From Asanoa iriomotensis (GTDB taxonomy: Bacteria > Actinomycetota > Actinomycetes > Mycobacteriales > Micromonosporaceae), in contig NZ_BONC01000003.1 of NCBI RefSeq assembly GCF_016862515.1, positions 124,001 to 188,000 of the forward strand: a stretch of 64,000 bases of DNA. Reading direction: 5' to 3'. A model generated the notes under the pieces. It was not told the origin of the DNA, made no database searches, and saw only the letters and a program-made list of their open reading frames with translations. This document shows positions 15,886 through 24,718 of the stretch, piece after piece; the first letter of the stretch is position 1, and each line of letters starts with the position of its first letter. Both the position numbers and the translations under genes were made by a program.

Positions 15886-17943
15886 TCAGCGCAGGCCGTT
15901 GCGGATTGCTACCTGGATCAGGAGCGTTGGGTTGTCGGTGATGATGCCGTCGACGCCCAGGTCGATGACGCGCTGCATGATGGCCGGATCGTCCACCGTG
16001 TACGGCACGACCTTGAGGTGGTCGCGGCGCTGGAGGACCGGCACGTCCGGGCCGTGGTAGTAGGTCGGGTCCTGGCGCAGGTACCAGTCGCTGTCGACGA
16101 CCGTGCCCTGGGTCGGGTCGTGGACCTGCCAGTTGGCGGAGACCGTGCCGGCGCCCGCCGCGCGGACCAGCTTGCCCAGGTCCTTGTACTTCCACCAGTC
16201 CAGGCCGCCCGTCCACGGGCTCTTGACCGACTTGTCGCCGTAGACCGCCTGCAGTGAGCACTCGTCGGCCAGCGTCGCGCACTCGGCCGGGCCGTACTGC
16301 CAGACCAGGGCGACCGTCTCGATCTTCTTGTTGAGCTCGCGCGCCCGGATGATCGTGCGCCAGTCGAAGGACTGGATCGTCACCCGGTCCTCGAAGCGGG
16401 CCTTCTCGATCGCCTTGACCAGCTTGGCGGTGAACGGGCCGAACGCCTCGGTGTCGTTCGCCGTCGGGCTGATCTTGGTCTCGATGTTCATCCGCACGTC
16501 GGGCCGGTCACTGCCCTTGACGAGCGCGAAGACCTCGTCCAGGGTCGGGATCCGGGCGCCCGGCACCGGCGTCTGGTTCGGCAGCTCCGGCAGTGTCTTC
16601 GTGCCGCAGTCGATGGTCTTGATCTGCGCCAGCGTCAGGTCGTGCACGCGCTTTCCGACGTACGGGAACATCGGGTCGCGCGGGCGCACCGGCACGGTGT
16701 CGATGCAGTGCGAGCCGTTGATCGTCCGGTCGTGGATGACGACCAGCTTGCCGTCCTTGGTGACGCCCGTGTCCAGCTCCAGCGTGGACACGGCCTTGTT
16801 GGAGAGCGCGCGGGCGAACGCCGGCAGGGTGTTCTCCGGCAGGTCCGCGCGGCCGCCGCGGTGGGCCTGCACGTCGAACGGCGACGCGTACGCCTTGGGC
16901 AGCTTGAACCGCATTTGGCCCAGCAGGGTGCGCAACCGGTCCGGGTAGTCGGTGATCATGCCGTCGACGCCGTCGTCGATCAGCTTCGTCATCGTCGGCA
17001 CGTCGTCGATCGTCCACGGCACGACCTTGATGCCGTTGCGGTGCGCGTGCTCGACCATCGCCTTGGTCACGTACGGCACGTAGTTGGCGTCGTTCACCGT
17101 GCCGTTCTGCGGCGTGCCGTGCACCGGCGAGAAGGTCGTCACGCCGAAGCTCTTGATCGCCTTGATCGGGTCGCCACCGAAGTCGTCGATGTCGATGCCG
17201 CCCAGCCACGGCGACGCACCCGGCTTGCCGGTCTGCAGGAAGTCGATGTTGGTCAGCGCGACCAGCGGCAGCCGCGGCTCGACCTGGCGCATCCGCATCA
17301 GCGCGCCCCAGTCGAAGCTCTGGATCGTGACCTGCCCTAGCAGGCCGGCGTTGCGCACCTCACGGGCGGTCACCTGGACGAACTGCTCGCGCGGCGCGGT
17401 CTCGGTCGGCGCGCCGGCCTCGACCTTGGTCTCCACGTTGAGCTTCACGTCCCGCGCCTGGTAGCGGTTGACCAGCGCGAAGACCTCGCTGAGCAGCGGC
17501 ATCCGGGCACCCGGCACCGCGACCTGGCCCGGCTTGTCGGCCAGGGTCAGGCTGCCGCAGTCGAGCGTGCGCACCTGCGCCAGCGACAGCGTGTTGATGT
17601 ACTTGCCGATGTACGGGAACTCCGGGTCACCGGGGAACGCCGGCGCGGTGTCCTTGCACTTCGAGCCGGTGGTCCGGCGGTCGTGGGTGACCACCGCCTG
17701 CCCGTCCTCGGTGATCTGCACGTCCAGCTCCAGCGTGGACACGCCGAGCCGGAGCGCGTTGCCGAACGAAGCCAGCGTGTTCTCCACCCGCAACCCGAGG
17801 CCTCCGCGGTGCGCCTGCAGGTCGAAGGTCTTGGCGGGTTTCGAAGCCGCGGCGGGGCTGATGCCGGCGGTCAGGCCGGCCACCCCGCTCAGGGCCACGG
17901 TGGCGGCGAGCGCCGTCACGGCACGTCGTTGCCATCGGGACAT
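15886..17943 (-). CDS. Secreted tandem glycerophosphodiester phosphodiesterase
   Basis: 685 residues, about twice the usual length. A signal peptide (basic start, hydrophobic 8-28, cleavage near AAASKPA) is followed by two GDPD domains (about 40-345 and 355-680). Each has the catalytic AHRGG motif, a metal-binding ELD segment (ELDVQITEDG and ELDTGVTKDG) and the HDR histidine (THDRRTTGS and IHDRTINGS). Both domains also share CKDTAPAFPGDPEFPYIGK-like and IQSFDW stretches, so the gene arose by internal duplication and has diverged. It hydrolyses glycerophosphodiesters outside the cell to glycerol-3-phosphate and an alcohol, plausibly for phosphate or carbon scavenging. The stop lies next to repeat element A. 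Confidence 0.93.
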   Translation of the reverse strand: MSRWQRRAVTALAATVALSGVAGLTAGISPAAASKPAKTFDLQAHRGGLGLRVENTLASFGNALRLGVSTLELDVQITEDGQAVVTHDRRTTGSKCKDTAPAFPGDPEFPYIGKYINTLSLAQVRTLDCGSLTLADKPGQVAVPGARMPLLSEVFALVNRYQARDVKLNVETKVEAGAPTETAPREQFVQVTAREVRNAGLLGQVTIQSFDWGALMRMRQVEPRLPLVALTNIDFLQTGKPGASPWLGGIDIDDFGGDPIKAIKSFGVTTFSPVHGTPQNGTVNDANYVPYVTKAMVEHAHRNGIKVVPWTIDDVPTMTKLIDDGVDGMITDYPDRLRTLLGQMRFKLPKAYASPFDVQAHRGGRADLPENTLPAFARALSNKAVSTLELDTGVTKDGKLVVIHDRTINGSHCIDTVPVRPRDPMFPYVGKRVHDLTLAQIKTIDCGTKTLPELPNQTPVPGARIPTLDEVFALVKGSDRPDVRMNIETKISPTANDTEAFGPFTAKLVKAIEKARFEDRVTIQSFDWRTIIRARELNKKIETVALVWQYGPAECATLADECSLQAVYGDKSVKSPWTGGLDWWKYKDLGKLVRAAGAGTVSANWQVHDPTQGTVVDSDWYLRQDPTYYHGPDVPVLQRRDHLKVVPYTVDDPAIMQRVIDLGVDGIITDNPTLLIQVAIRNGLR

Positions 17944-17956
17944 CGAGTTCCTCCTG

Positions 17957-17978
17957 GGATCGGTGGTCCCGCCGATCC
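17957..17978. promoter_or_regulatory. Inverted repeat upstream of the GDPD gene
   Basis: GGATCGG at 17957-17963 and CCGATCC at 17972-17978 form a 7-bp perfect inverted repeat with an 8-base spacer, starting 13 bases upstream of the GDPD start. It could be an operator or a 5'-leader hairpin beside the ribosome binding site. Nothing else supports a specific regulator. Confidence 0.35.
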
Positions 17979-18111
17979 TGAAGACCCGTTACGGCCCGTG
18001 AGCATGCAGCAGATGAACAGATGGAAATGTCTACGCGACGTAGCGCCCGCCCGGTCGCCTGAACCGCGGCGCCGGCCTACGCGGCCCGGCAACCGGTTAT
18101 CGGTCGGTAAG

Positions 18112-18145
18112 GTCACCGCGGGGTTGTCGACCGCCGGTCGGTGAC
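18112..18145. promoter_or_regulatory. Inverted repeat upstream of the flavin-reductase gene
   Basis: GTCACCG at 18112-18118 and CGGTGAC at 18139-18145 form a perfect 7-bp inverted repeat 21 bases upstream of the chosen start. It could be an operator. Iron control would fit the gene family but is not visible in the bases. Confidence 0.3.
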
Positions 18146-18166
18146 ATGTTCGAACGGAGCGCGGCC

Positions 18167-18844
18167 ATGGCCGTTTTCGACCGTTTCTTTCTTCGCGCCA
18201 CCGTCGCCGACAACGCCGCACTGACCGACCGGATGCGCGCCATCCGGCTCACCGGTGACGGGCTGCGTGGCCTCACCTGGCTGCCCGGCCAGCACGTGCG
18301 GGTCAACGTGACCCCGCCGGGCCGATGGTTGCGCAACCCTGGCGACGCACGCCGGACGTACTCCATCTGGAATCTGGATCCGGGCCGCGGCGTCCTCGAC
18401 CTCGCCGTGCTCGACCACGGCGACGGCCCGGGCAGCGCGTGGGCACGCACGACCGGCCCGGGTGACGAGGTCACGCTCAGTCGGCCCGAGGGCAGGCTGA
18501 CGTTGCGCTCCACGGCGTCGCACGTGTTCGCTGGTGACGAGACCGCGGCGGTGCCGTTCGCGGCGATGCTCCGGGCGCTGCCCGACGACGCCCCGGCGAT
18601 GGGCGTCCTGGCGACGGCGGGCGACGAGATACCGCTGCCGCGCAAGCTCACCTGGGTCCGGAGTGGACAGCTGCTGGACGCGGTGCGCGCGCTGGAGCTG
18701 CCGGCCGTCGGCACGGTCTACATCGCCGGCGAGGCCCGTGACTGCCAAGCAGTGAGCCAACACTTCCGGAGCGACCGCGGCTGGCCCCGTTCAGCCCTGG
18801 TGATCAAGCCCTTCTGGACACCGGGCCGTCGCGGAATGGACTAG
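18167..18844 (+). CDS. Siderophore-interacting-protein family flavin reductase
   Basis: 225 residues. The N-terminal FAD-binding beta barrel (about 1-110) contains LTWLPGQHVRVNV and RRTYSIWN, the FAD-binding RxYS motif of ferredoxin-reductase-like enzymes. The C-terminal half is the SIP domain (FAGDETAAVPFAAMLRALP and YIAGEARDCQAVSQHF). Enzymes of this type use NAD(P)H to reduce Fe(III)-siderophores in the cytoplasm. I chose ATG 18167 because GGAG lies about nine bases upstream; an ATG at 18146 would add seven residues. No siderophore uptake genes are nearby. Confidence 0.87.
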   Translation: MAVFDRFFLRATVADNAALTDRMRAIRLTGDGLRGLTWLPGQHVRVNVTPPGRWLRNPGDARRTYSIWNLDPGRGVLDLAVLDHGDGPGSAWARTTGPGDEVTLSRPEGRLTLRSTASHVFAGDETAAVPFAAMLRALPDDAPAMGVLATAGDEIPLPRKLTWVRSGQLLDAVRALELPAVGTVYIAGEARDCQAVSQHFRSDRGWPRSALVIKPFWTPGRRGMD

Positions 18845-18946
18845 GTGAGGATTTCCCTACCGTCGATACGCCCGCTCACGGCAATGACCCCGACCCGTCG
18901 CCCGGGAGATCGTGAAGGCACGTCATCGACCGCGAAGGGGTTTCCC

Positions 18947-20470
18947 ATGCAGCGCAACGCCATCTCCCGCCGTTCGGTTCTCGCAGGTGCCGTCGGGCTC
19001 GCCGCGGGCGCGGCCGTCGGGGTCGGGCGGGCCAGCGCCACGCCGCGCGTGCCGGCCGCCGCCGACCGGATGACCGCGATCACCCACGTCACCGTGATCG
19101 ACGCGACGGGCGCGCCGGCGCAGCGGGACATGACCGTGCTGCTGCGCGGTGGGCGGATCCTCGCGGTCGAGCCGAGCCGCCGGGTCGGCGCGCTGCCCGG
19201 CGCCCACGTGATCGACGGGCGCGGCAAGTTCCTGATACCGGGCCTGGCCAACATGCACAACCACACGTTCGACGGCGCGGCGATCGAGCTGCCGCTGCAC
19301 ATCGTCAACGGCGTCACGACGGTCCGGGACATGAGCGCCAACGCCGATGTCACGCAGTGGCGGCGGGAGATCGAGGCCGGCACCCGGCTCGGGCCGCACT
19401 GGACCATCGGCAGCCCGATCGTCGACGGCTCGCCGTCGCTGTGGGAAGGGCTGGGAGCGCCGTACATCGGTGTCGCGACCGCCGCCGAGGCCCGCGCCGC
19501 GGTGCGCGCGCAGAAGGACGCCGGCGCCGACTTCATCAAGGTCTACACACGACTGTCACGCGGGTCGTTCTTCGCGATCGCCGACGAGGCCCGCCGGCAG
19601 CGGATCCCGTTCCTCGGCCACGTCTCCGACTTCGTGCAGCTGACCGAGGCCAGCGACGCCGGCCTGGCCAGCGTGGAGCACCTCTTCCAGGTCTGGTACG
19701 ACACGTCGAGCCGCGAGGACGAACTGCGCCGGGCGATCACGTCGGTGCCGATCGCGGGCGGCGAGTACAACGGGTGGCTCAACAAGATGCACCCCTACGA
19801 GTACGCGGCCGCCCGCAGCTACGACCGCCACAAGGCGGCGGCCGTCTTCGCCCGGCTGGCCCGCAACGGCACCCGGGTCACACCGACGCTGGTGCTGCAC
19901 ACGTTCACGGACCTGCCCGGCGACACCCCGATGAACGACCCGCGCTACGCCTACTTCCCGGCGGCCACACGCGAGTTCTGGGCGTACGCCCTCGAACTGA
20001 TCTACACGACCGGCCGCACACCGGAGCAGGACGCCCGCGGCCGTGAGATCTTCGAGCGCCGGCTGCGCCTGGTCCACGACCTGGACCAGGCGGGGGTGCC
20101 GCTGATGGCCGGCACGGACAACGGCACCGCCTACCTGATGCCGGGCTTCAGCCTGCACGACGAGTTGGCCCGGCTCGCACAGGCGGGCCTGTCGAACATG
20201 CGGGTGCTGCAGACCGCGACCCTCGAACCGGCCCGCTACCTCGGCGTCCACGACCGCGGCACGATCGCTCGCGGCAACGTCGCCGACCTGGTCCTGCTCG
20301 ACGCGGACCCACTGCGCGACATCCGCAACACGACGCGCATCCACTCGGTGGTGGTCCGCGGCCAGGTGATCGACCCGATCACCCGAGCGCGGATGCTCGC
20401 CGACGTCAAGAAGGCGGCGGCCGCCGCACCGGCGCCCGCCGCCGCACCCACGGCGCGCTGCGCCTGCTGA
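18947..20470 (+). CDS. Tat-exported metal-dependent amidohydrolase
   Basis: 507 residues. The N-terminus has a twin-arginine signal (ISRRSVLAGAVGLAAG) starting at residue 6. The amidohydrolase barrel follows, with the metal-binding HNH (NMHNHTFDG), a candidate carboxylated lysine in FIKVYT, further histidines in LGHVSD and VEHLFQ, and the catalytic aspartate in MAGTDNGTAY. The C-terminal sheet (GTIARGNVADLVLLDADPL) is typical of imidazolonepropionase-like members. The start at 18947 is supported by AAGGGG eight bases upstream. Substrates in this family include peptides, lactones and cyclic amides; which applies here is not evident. An alanine/proline-rich tail ends in Cys-Ala-Cys. Confidence 0.88.
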   Translation: MQRNAISRRSVLAGAVGLAAGAAVGVGRASATPRVPAAADRMTAITHVTVIDATGAPAQRDMTVLLRGGRILAVEPSRRVGALPGAHVIDGRGKFLIPGLANMHNHTFDGAAIELPLHIVNGVTTVRDMSANADVTQWRREIEAGTRLGPHWTIGSPIVDGSPSLWEGLGAPYIGVATAAEARAAVRAQKDAGADFIKVYTRLSRGSFFAIADEARRQRIPFLGHVSDFVQLTEASDAGLASVEHLFQVWYDTSSREDELRRAITSVPIAGGEYNGWLNKMHPYEYAAARSYDRHKAAAVFARLARNGTRVTPTLVLHTFTDLPGDTPMNDPRYAYFPAATREFWAYALELIYTTGRTPEQDARGREIFERRLRLVHDLDQAGVPLMAGTDNGTAYLMPGFSLHDELARLAQAGLSNMRVLQTATLEPARYLGVHDRGTIARGNVADLVLLDADPLRDIRNTTRIHSVVVRGQVIDPITRARMLADVKKAAAAAPAPAAAPTARCAC

Positions 20471-20479
20471 CCAGCAAGG

Positions 20480-20507
20480 GGGGTCATCCGGCCGACCGGA
20501 TGACCCC
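20480..20507. terminator. Perfect 12-bp hairpin after the amidohydrolase gene
   Basis: GGGGTCATCCGG at 20480-20491 pairs perfectly with CCGGATGACCCC at 20496-20507 around a CCGA tetraloop, ten bases after the stop. There is no T run, as is common for actinobacterial stem-loop terminators. Confidence 0.75.
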
Positions 20508-20556
20508 GCTCGCGTCAGTGCGCAAACCTCCCCCGTTTGACCGTTGGAGTCCGTGG

Positions 20557-20594
20557 TGGACATGCCTCGTTATACTCAGTATGCTACTCGGCAT
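20557..20594 (+). promoter_or_regulatory. Promoter and likely PadR operator
   Basis: A -35 (TGGACA, 20557-20562) and a -10 (TATGCT, 20580-20585) are 17 bases apart and about 30 bases before the PadR start. The AT-rich stretch is unusual here. It holds ATACT-C-AGTAT, a hyphenated palindrome at about 20572-20582, followed by ATGC-N6-GCAT (20581-20594). A repressor bound here would cover the -10, which suits PadR autoregulation of the regulator-transporter operon. Confidence 0.6.
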
Positions 20595-20615
20595 GATATC
20601 GAGTGGGGTGATGTC

Positions 20616-21194
20616 GTGAGCATTCGGCACGCGTTGTTGGCGCTGTTGAGCGAAGGGCCGAAATACGGTCTTCAGCTCCGCGAGGAGTTCGAGGCGCGCA
20701 CGGGCGAGGTGTGGCCGCTCAACGTCGGGCAGGTCTACACGACCCTCCAGCGGCTCGAGCGCGACGGGCTCGTCGCCTCCGACGACGACGCCGATCCCGG
20801 GCCTCAGAAGGGTTTCCGGATCACCGACGGCGGTGCCGCCGAGCTCGACTCCTGGTTGCGTACCCCACCCGATCTGGCATCCCCACCGCGCGACGAGATC
20901 GTCATCAAGATCCTGGTCGCCGTGCGGCTGCCCGAGGTCGACGTGCACGAGGTGATCCAGGAGCATCGGCGCTACCTGGTGGAGCTCATGCAGCAGTGGA
21001 CCCACCTCAAGGAGGAGGAGGCCGAGTTCGACCTTGCGCTCGCCCTGGTCGTCGACGCCGAGATCTTCCGGCTGGACTCCGTGGTGCAGTGGCTCGACAG
21101 CGCCGACGGGCGGATCAAGCGGGCCGCGGTGGCGCCGCCCGCGGCCGCACCGGCGGCGGCGAAGATCCGGCGTCGTGCGGTGGTGCGCCGATGA
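20616..21194 (+). CDS. PadR family transcriptional regulator
   Basis: 192 residues. The winged-helix PadR domain occupies about residues 1-85 (RHALLALLSEGPKYGLQLRE and GQVYTTLQRLERDGLV). A helical dimerisation segment resembling Vir_act_alpha_C (about 90-170) and an alanine-rich basic tail follow. The GTG at 20616 gives the canonical N-terminus of the family; upstream in-frame codons cover the promoter. Its stop overlaps the start of the ABC ATPase (ATGA), so the regulator and transporter are one operon. PadR proteins usually repress such transporters until a small-molecule or antibiotic ligand binds. Confidence 0.93.
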   Translation: MSIRHALLALLSEGPKYGLQLREEFEARTGEVWPLNVGQVYTTLQRLERDGLVASDDDADPGPQKGFRITDGGAAELDSWLRTPPDLASPPRDEIVIKILVAVRLPEVDVHEVIQEHRRYLVELMQQWTHLKEEEAEFDLALALVVDAEIFRLDSVVQWLDSADGRIKRAAVAPPAAAPAAAKIRRRAVVRR

Positions 21195-21916
21195 GCGGCG
21201 TGCTCGAGCTGCGCGACGTCACCAAGACCTATGTGGACGGCGTGGACGAGGTGCACGCCCTGCGCGAGGTCAACCTGACCGTCGAGGCCGGGAAGCTGGT
21301 CGCCGTGATGGGGCCCAGCGGCTCGGGCAAGAGCACGCTGCTCACCATCGCGGGTGCGCTGGAGTCCGCGACCTCAGGCGAGGTGCTCGTGTGCGGGCAG
21401 CCGGTCTCGGCGATGTCGCGCGACGAGCGCGCCCGGTTGCGCCGGCGCGCCATCGGCTACGTGTTCCAGGATTTCAACCTGCTCCCAGGGCTCACCGCGG
21501 CCGAGAACGTGGCGCTGCCGCTGGAGCTCGACGGCATGCCGGCCGGCAAGGCCCGCGCCGCCGGCCTGCGTGCGCTCGACGACCTCGGTCTCGCCGAGCG
21601 GGCGTCCCGCTTCCCCGACCAGCTCTCCGGCGGCGAGCGGCAGCGGGTGGCGATCGCCCGCGCCGTCGTCGGCGACCACCGGCTGCTGCTCGCCGACGAG
21701 CCCACCGGCGCCCTCGACTCCGCCAACGGCGAGGCGGTGATGCGGCTGCTGCTGGCCGCCTGCAAGCGCGGTCTGGCCGCCGTCGTGGTGACGCACGACG
21801 CGCAGCTCGCCTCGTGGGCGGAACGCGTGGTGTTCATCCGCGACGGCCGCGTGGTCGACCGCACGGCACCCCGGCCCGGGCCGGACTCGCTGTTGACCGG
21901 CGAGCCCGCGCGATGA
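21191..21916 (+). CDS. ABC transporter ATP-binding protein (MacB/LolD type)
   Basis: 241 residues. It has Walker A GPSGSGKST (about 41-49), a Q loop in YVFQDFNLLPGLTA, the signature LSGGERQRVAIARA, Walker B LLLADEPTGALD and the H loop VVVTHD. The sequence class is that of ATPases paired with FtsX-type permeases for efflux or lipoprotein handling. It lies between PadR and its permease, overlapping both (ATGA at each end). Confidence 0.97.
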   Translation: MSGVLELRDVTKTYVDGVDEVHALREVNLTVEAGKLVAVMGPSGSGKSTLLTIAGALESATSGEVLVCGQPVSAMSRDERARLRRRAIGYVFQDFNLLPGLTAAENVALPLELDGMPAGKARAAGLRALDDLGLAERASRFPDQLSGGERQRVAIARAVVGDHRLLLADEPTGALDSANGEAVMRLLLAACKRGLAAVVVTHDAQLASWAERVVFIRDGRVVDRTAPRPGPDSLLTGEPAR

Positions 21917-24351
21917 GGCCACTCGACCTCGGCGGCGGCCACGGCGGCGCACCCGCCCGGCGGGCGGTGCTGCGCTGGGCCTGGCGGCTGTTCCGCCGCG
22001 AGTGGCGCCAGCAGGCCCTGCTGCTGGCCCTGCTGCTGGTCGCGGTCGCCGCCACCACCGTCGGCCTGGGCCTGTCCGCCAACACGCCACCGTCACAGGC
22101 GTCGTCGTTCGGCACCGCCAACCGCCTGCTCACCCTGGCCGGCACGGGCGCCGGGCTTGACGCCGACGTCGCGGCGGTGCGGGCCGCGTTCGGCACCGTC
22201 GAGGTGATCGGACATCGGAAGATCCGGGTGCCCGGCTCCGCGAACGCCGTCGACCTGCGCGATCAGGACCCCGCCGGCGTGTACGGCCGGCCGATGCTCC
22301 GGCTCGACGAGGGCCGCTACCCGCAGGGTTCCGGCGAGATCGCCGTCACCGGGAGCGTCGCCACGATCTTCGGTCTGCGCGTGGGCGACACCTGGGACGG
22401 CCGCACGGTCGTCGGCCTGGTCGAGAACCCGCTCAACCTGCTCGACCGCTTCGCTCTCGTCGCGCCCGGCCAGGCCGCGCCGACCACCCCGGACGAACAC
22501 GTCGTCGTGCTCGCCCGGGCGACGGAGGAACACACCGCCCTGCCGGCCGGAGCGTTGGTGGAGGTCCGCGCCGAGGAGGAGGGGGACGGCTCCAGCGTCG
22601 GCGTCCTCGCCCTGGCCACCGTCGCGCTGCTCTTCGTCGGCCTGCTCGCCGCGGCCGGTTTCAGCGTCATGGCCCAACGCCGCCTGCGGGCGCTCGGCAT
22701 GCTCGGCGCGATCGGCGCCAGCCACCGGCACATCCGCCTCGTGCTGATGGCCAACGGCGCCGTCGTCGGCGCGGCCGGCGCCCTCGCCGGTGCCGCCCTC
22801 GGCGTCGCCGCCTGGTTCCTGCTCAGCCCGCGGCTCGAGCCGCTCGTCGGGCACCGCATCGACCGGTTCCACCTGCCCTGGCTCGCCCTGCTCGCCGGCG
22901 TCCTGCTGGCGACCCTCACCGGGGTCTGCGCCGCGTGGTGGCCGGCCCGCGCGGCCGCCCGACTGCCGGTGGTCAGCGCGCTGTCCGCCCGCCCGGCGCC
23001 GCCACGCCCGGCGCACCGGTTCGCGGCGCTCGGCGGCGTGCTGCTGCTCGCCGGCCTCGGCGCGCTCGTCGCGGCCAAGCAGACCAAGGCGCCCTTCATC
23101 GTCGGCGGCATCCTCGCCACCGCCGTCGGCCTGCTCCTGCTCGCCCCGCTGGGCATCGCGCTGCTCGGCCGGCTGGCCCGGCTCGCGCCGCTGGCACCCC
23201 GGCTGGCGCTGCGCGACCTGGCCCGCTACCGCGCGCGGTCGAGCGCCGCGCTGGCCGCCACCGGGCTCGCGGTCGGCATCGCGGCCGCGGTCGCGCTGAC
23301 GGCCGCCGTGGCCGTCGCGAAAGCGGCGGCGCCCACGGGCGGCAACCTGCCCACCGACCAGATCATCGTCTGGCTCTCGCCGCAGGCACCGTTCGGGCCG
23401 GTTCCGCCGCTGACCGCCGAGGAGGCGGCGACCGCGCAAGAACGGGTCGACGCGATCGCCACCGAGCTGCACGCGACGACGACGCTGCCGTTGCAGGCGG
23501 CGATCGATCCCAGCGCGCCACCGGTGCAAGGCTTCGAAGGCGCACCCGGCGGCCCGGAAGCCATGCTGCTGGGACGGCCCCACCCCAAGGGGAACGGCGT
23601 CAGTTACAGCAGCGCCGACTCCGTGATGCTGTTCGTCGCCACGCCCGAGCTGCTGGCCCGCTACGGAGTCGAGGCGGAACCGGACACCGACATCCTGGCC
23701 GTGCGCACCGACCTCGCCGCGTACGACCTCTATCCGGGCCGGCACCGCTTCTGGCGTCCGCGGATCCAGACAGCGCCGCTGCCGGCGTACACCTCCTTGC
23801 CCGGCGCGCTGATCACCACCCATGCCATGGCGGAGCTGAAGCTGACCGCGGCGCCGGCCGGCTGGCTCGTCCAGGCACCGCGACCGCTCACGCAGGAGCA
23901 GCTCGACCGCGCGCAGCAGGTGGCCCTGGCCGCCGGCCTCAGCGTGGAGTCCCGGCCGACCGGCAACGACGTCGCCCGCCTGGCCGACAACGCCACCGGC
24001 ACCGGCATCGCGGTCGCGCTCGGCGTGCTGGCCATGACCGTCGGCCTGATCCGCAGCGAGACGGCACGCGACCTGCGCACGCTGACCGCCGCCGGCGCGC
24101 GGCGGAGGACGAGGCGCACCCTGACCGCCGCCACGGCGAGCGCGCTGGCGCTGCTGGGCGCGGTGATCGGCACCGGCGGCGCGTACCTCGCGCTGCTCGC
24201 GTGGAACCTCCGCGACGCACACTGGCTCGGCCATGTGCCCCTGCTCCACCTGGCCGCGATCCTCGTCGGCCTGCCGGCCGTCGCGTACGCCGGTGGTTGG
24301 CTCCTCGCGGGCAGGGAACCGACGATGCTGGCTCGCCAGCCCATCGAGTGA
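21913..24351 (+). CDS. FtsX-family ABC transporter permease
   Basis: 812 residues. There is a first transmembrane helix (about 35-55), then an extracytoplasmic domain (about 60-225). Three helices form an FtsX block (about 228-350, with RRLRALGMLGAIGASHRHIR as the coupling segment). A central helical pair leads to a second helix and periplasmic-type region (about 450-690), and a second FtsX block closes the protein (about 695-805). Two FtsX domains in one chain mean that it could work as a monomer with two ATPases. With the ATPase and PadR it looks like a ligand-induced efflux system; the substrate is unknown. Confidence 0.93.
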   Translation: MRPLDLGGGHGGAPARRAVLRWAWRLFRREWRQQALLLALLLVAVAATTVGLGLSANTPPSQASSFGTANRLLTLAGTGAGLDADVAAVRAAFGTVEVIGHRKIRVPGSANAVDLRDQDPAGVYGRPMLRLDEGRYPQGSGEIAVTGSVATIFGLRVGDTWDGRTVVGLVENPLNLLDRFALVAPGQAAPTTPDEHVVVLARATEEHTALPAGALVEVRAEEEGDGSSVGVLALATVALLFVGLLAAAGFSVMAQRRLRALGMLGAIGASHRHIRLVLMANGAVVGAAGALAGAALGVAAWFLLSPRLEPLVGHRIDRFHLPWLALLAGVLLATLTGVCAAWWPARAAARLPVVSALSARPAPPRPAHRFAALGGVLLLAGLGALVAAKQTKAPFIVGGILATAVGLLLLAPLGIALLGRLARLAPLAPRLALRDLARYRARSSAALAATGLAVGIAAAVALTAAVAVAKAAAPTGGNLPTDQIIVWLSPQAPFGPVPPLTAEEAATAQERVDAIATELHATTTLPLQAAIDPSAPPVQGFEGAPGGPEAMLLGRPHPKGNGVSYSSADSVMLFVATPELLARYGVEAEPDTDILAVRTDLAAYDLYPGRHRFWRPRIQTAPLPAYTSLPGALITTHAMAELKLTAAPAGWLVQAPRPLTQEQLDRAQQVALAAGLSVESRPTGNDVARLADNATGTGIAVALGVLAMTVGLIRSETARDLRTLTAAGARRRTRRTLTAATASALALLGAVIGTGGAYLALLAWNLRDAHWLGHVPLLHLAAILVGLPAVAYAGGWLLAGREPTMLARQPIE

Positions 24352-24359
24352 CGGCGGGA

Positions 24360-24383
24360 TCCGGGGGCGGCGCCACCCCCGGA
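24360..24383. terminator. Bidirectional hairpin between convergent genes
   Basis: TCCGGGGG at 24360-24367 pairs with CCCCCGGA at 24376-24383 over an 8-base loop. It sits between the ends of the FtsX gene (plus strand) and the S1 gene (minus strand), so it can serve both as a stem-loop terminator. Confidence 0.7.
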
Positions 24384-24392
24384 GACCGTCGG

Positions 24393-24629
24393 TCAGGCCG
24401 GATGCACGGCGAAGCGCCGGGTTTCCGCGTCGATGGCGGCGATGCGGACCGGGACGACCGTGCCCTCCTCCAGCGGGGTCGGCCATTCACGGGCCGGCGC
24501 GAAGCCGTCGACCTCGCCGATGCGGACGAACGCGCCGAACGGCACGACGCTCACGACGTCGCCGTGCACGACCGAGCCGACCGTGAAACGGGCCGCGAAC
24601 GCGGACCAGGCAGCGTCAGATGCGGGCAT
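24393..24629 (-). CDS. Single S1 RNA-binding domain protein
   Basis: 78 residues, essentially one S1 OB-fold domain. The sequence FTVGSVVHGDVVSVVPFGAFVRI and the following GEVDGFAPAREW are the S1 signature. The ATG at 24629 is preceded by AGGAGGTGA at 24639-24647, an almost complete match to the 16S 3' end and the strongest ribosome binding site I noticed in the window. That site lies inside a perfect hairpin (see 24640-24683). A free-standing S1 domain of this size could bind its own leader, but no direct evidence shows that. It may read through from the protease gene or have its own promoter. Confidence 0.85.
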   Translation of the reverse strand: MPASDAAWSAFAARFTVGSVVHGDVVSVVPFGAFVRIGEVDGFAPAREWPTPLEEGTVVPVRIAAIDAETRRFAVHPA

Positions 24630-24639
24630 GTCAGGAATT

Positions 24640-24683
24640 CACCTCCTCTCGAAGACGTGCCTGCGAGGCAAGGAGAGGAGGTG
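24640..24683 (-). promoter_or_regulatory. Leader hairpin masking the S1-gene ribosome binding site
   Basis: On the mRNA (minus strand), CACCTCCTCTC (24683-24673) pairs perfectly over 11 bp with GAGAGGAGGTG (24650-24640), which is the ribosome binding site. The 22-base loop holds a nested 5-bp hairpin (TGCCT/AGGCA, 24658-24662 with 24666-24670). The upstream arm contains CACCTCCT, the same sequence as the 16S anti-SD tail. With the stem closed the site would be unavailable to ribosomes. This points to control of translation, for example by the S1 protein or by temperature; the trigger is inference. Confidence 0.7.
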
Positions 24684-24718
24684 CACCGGCGGGCCGCGGG
24701 CCCGCGGGGCGATCAAGA

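Noticed and set aside
22093..24486. 797-codon open frame on the minus strand
   Set aside because: Antisense to the FtsX permease and entirely charged low-complexity sequence; a compositional shadow.
24694..24707. 14-bp perfect GC palindrome as an operator
   Set aside because: Composed only of C and G in DNA of very high GC content; likely chance, and kept only as a note in the leader description.
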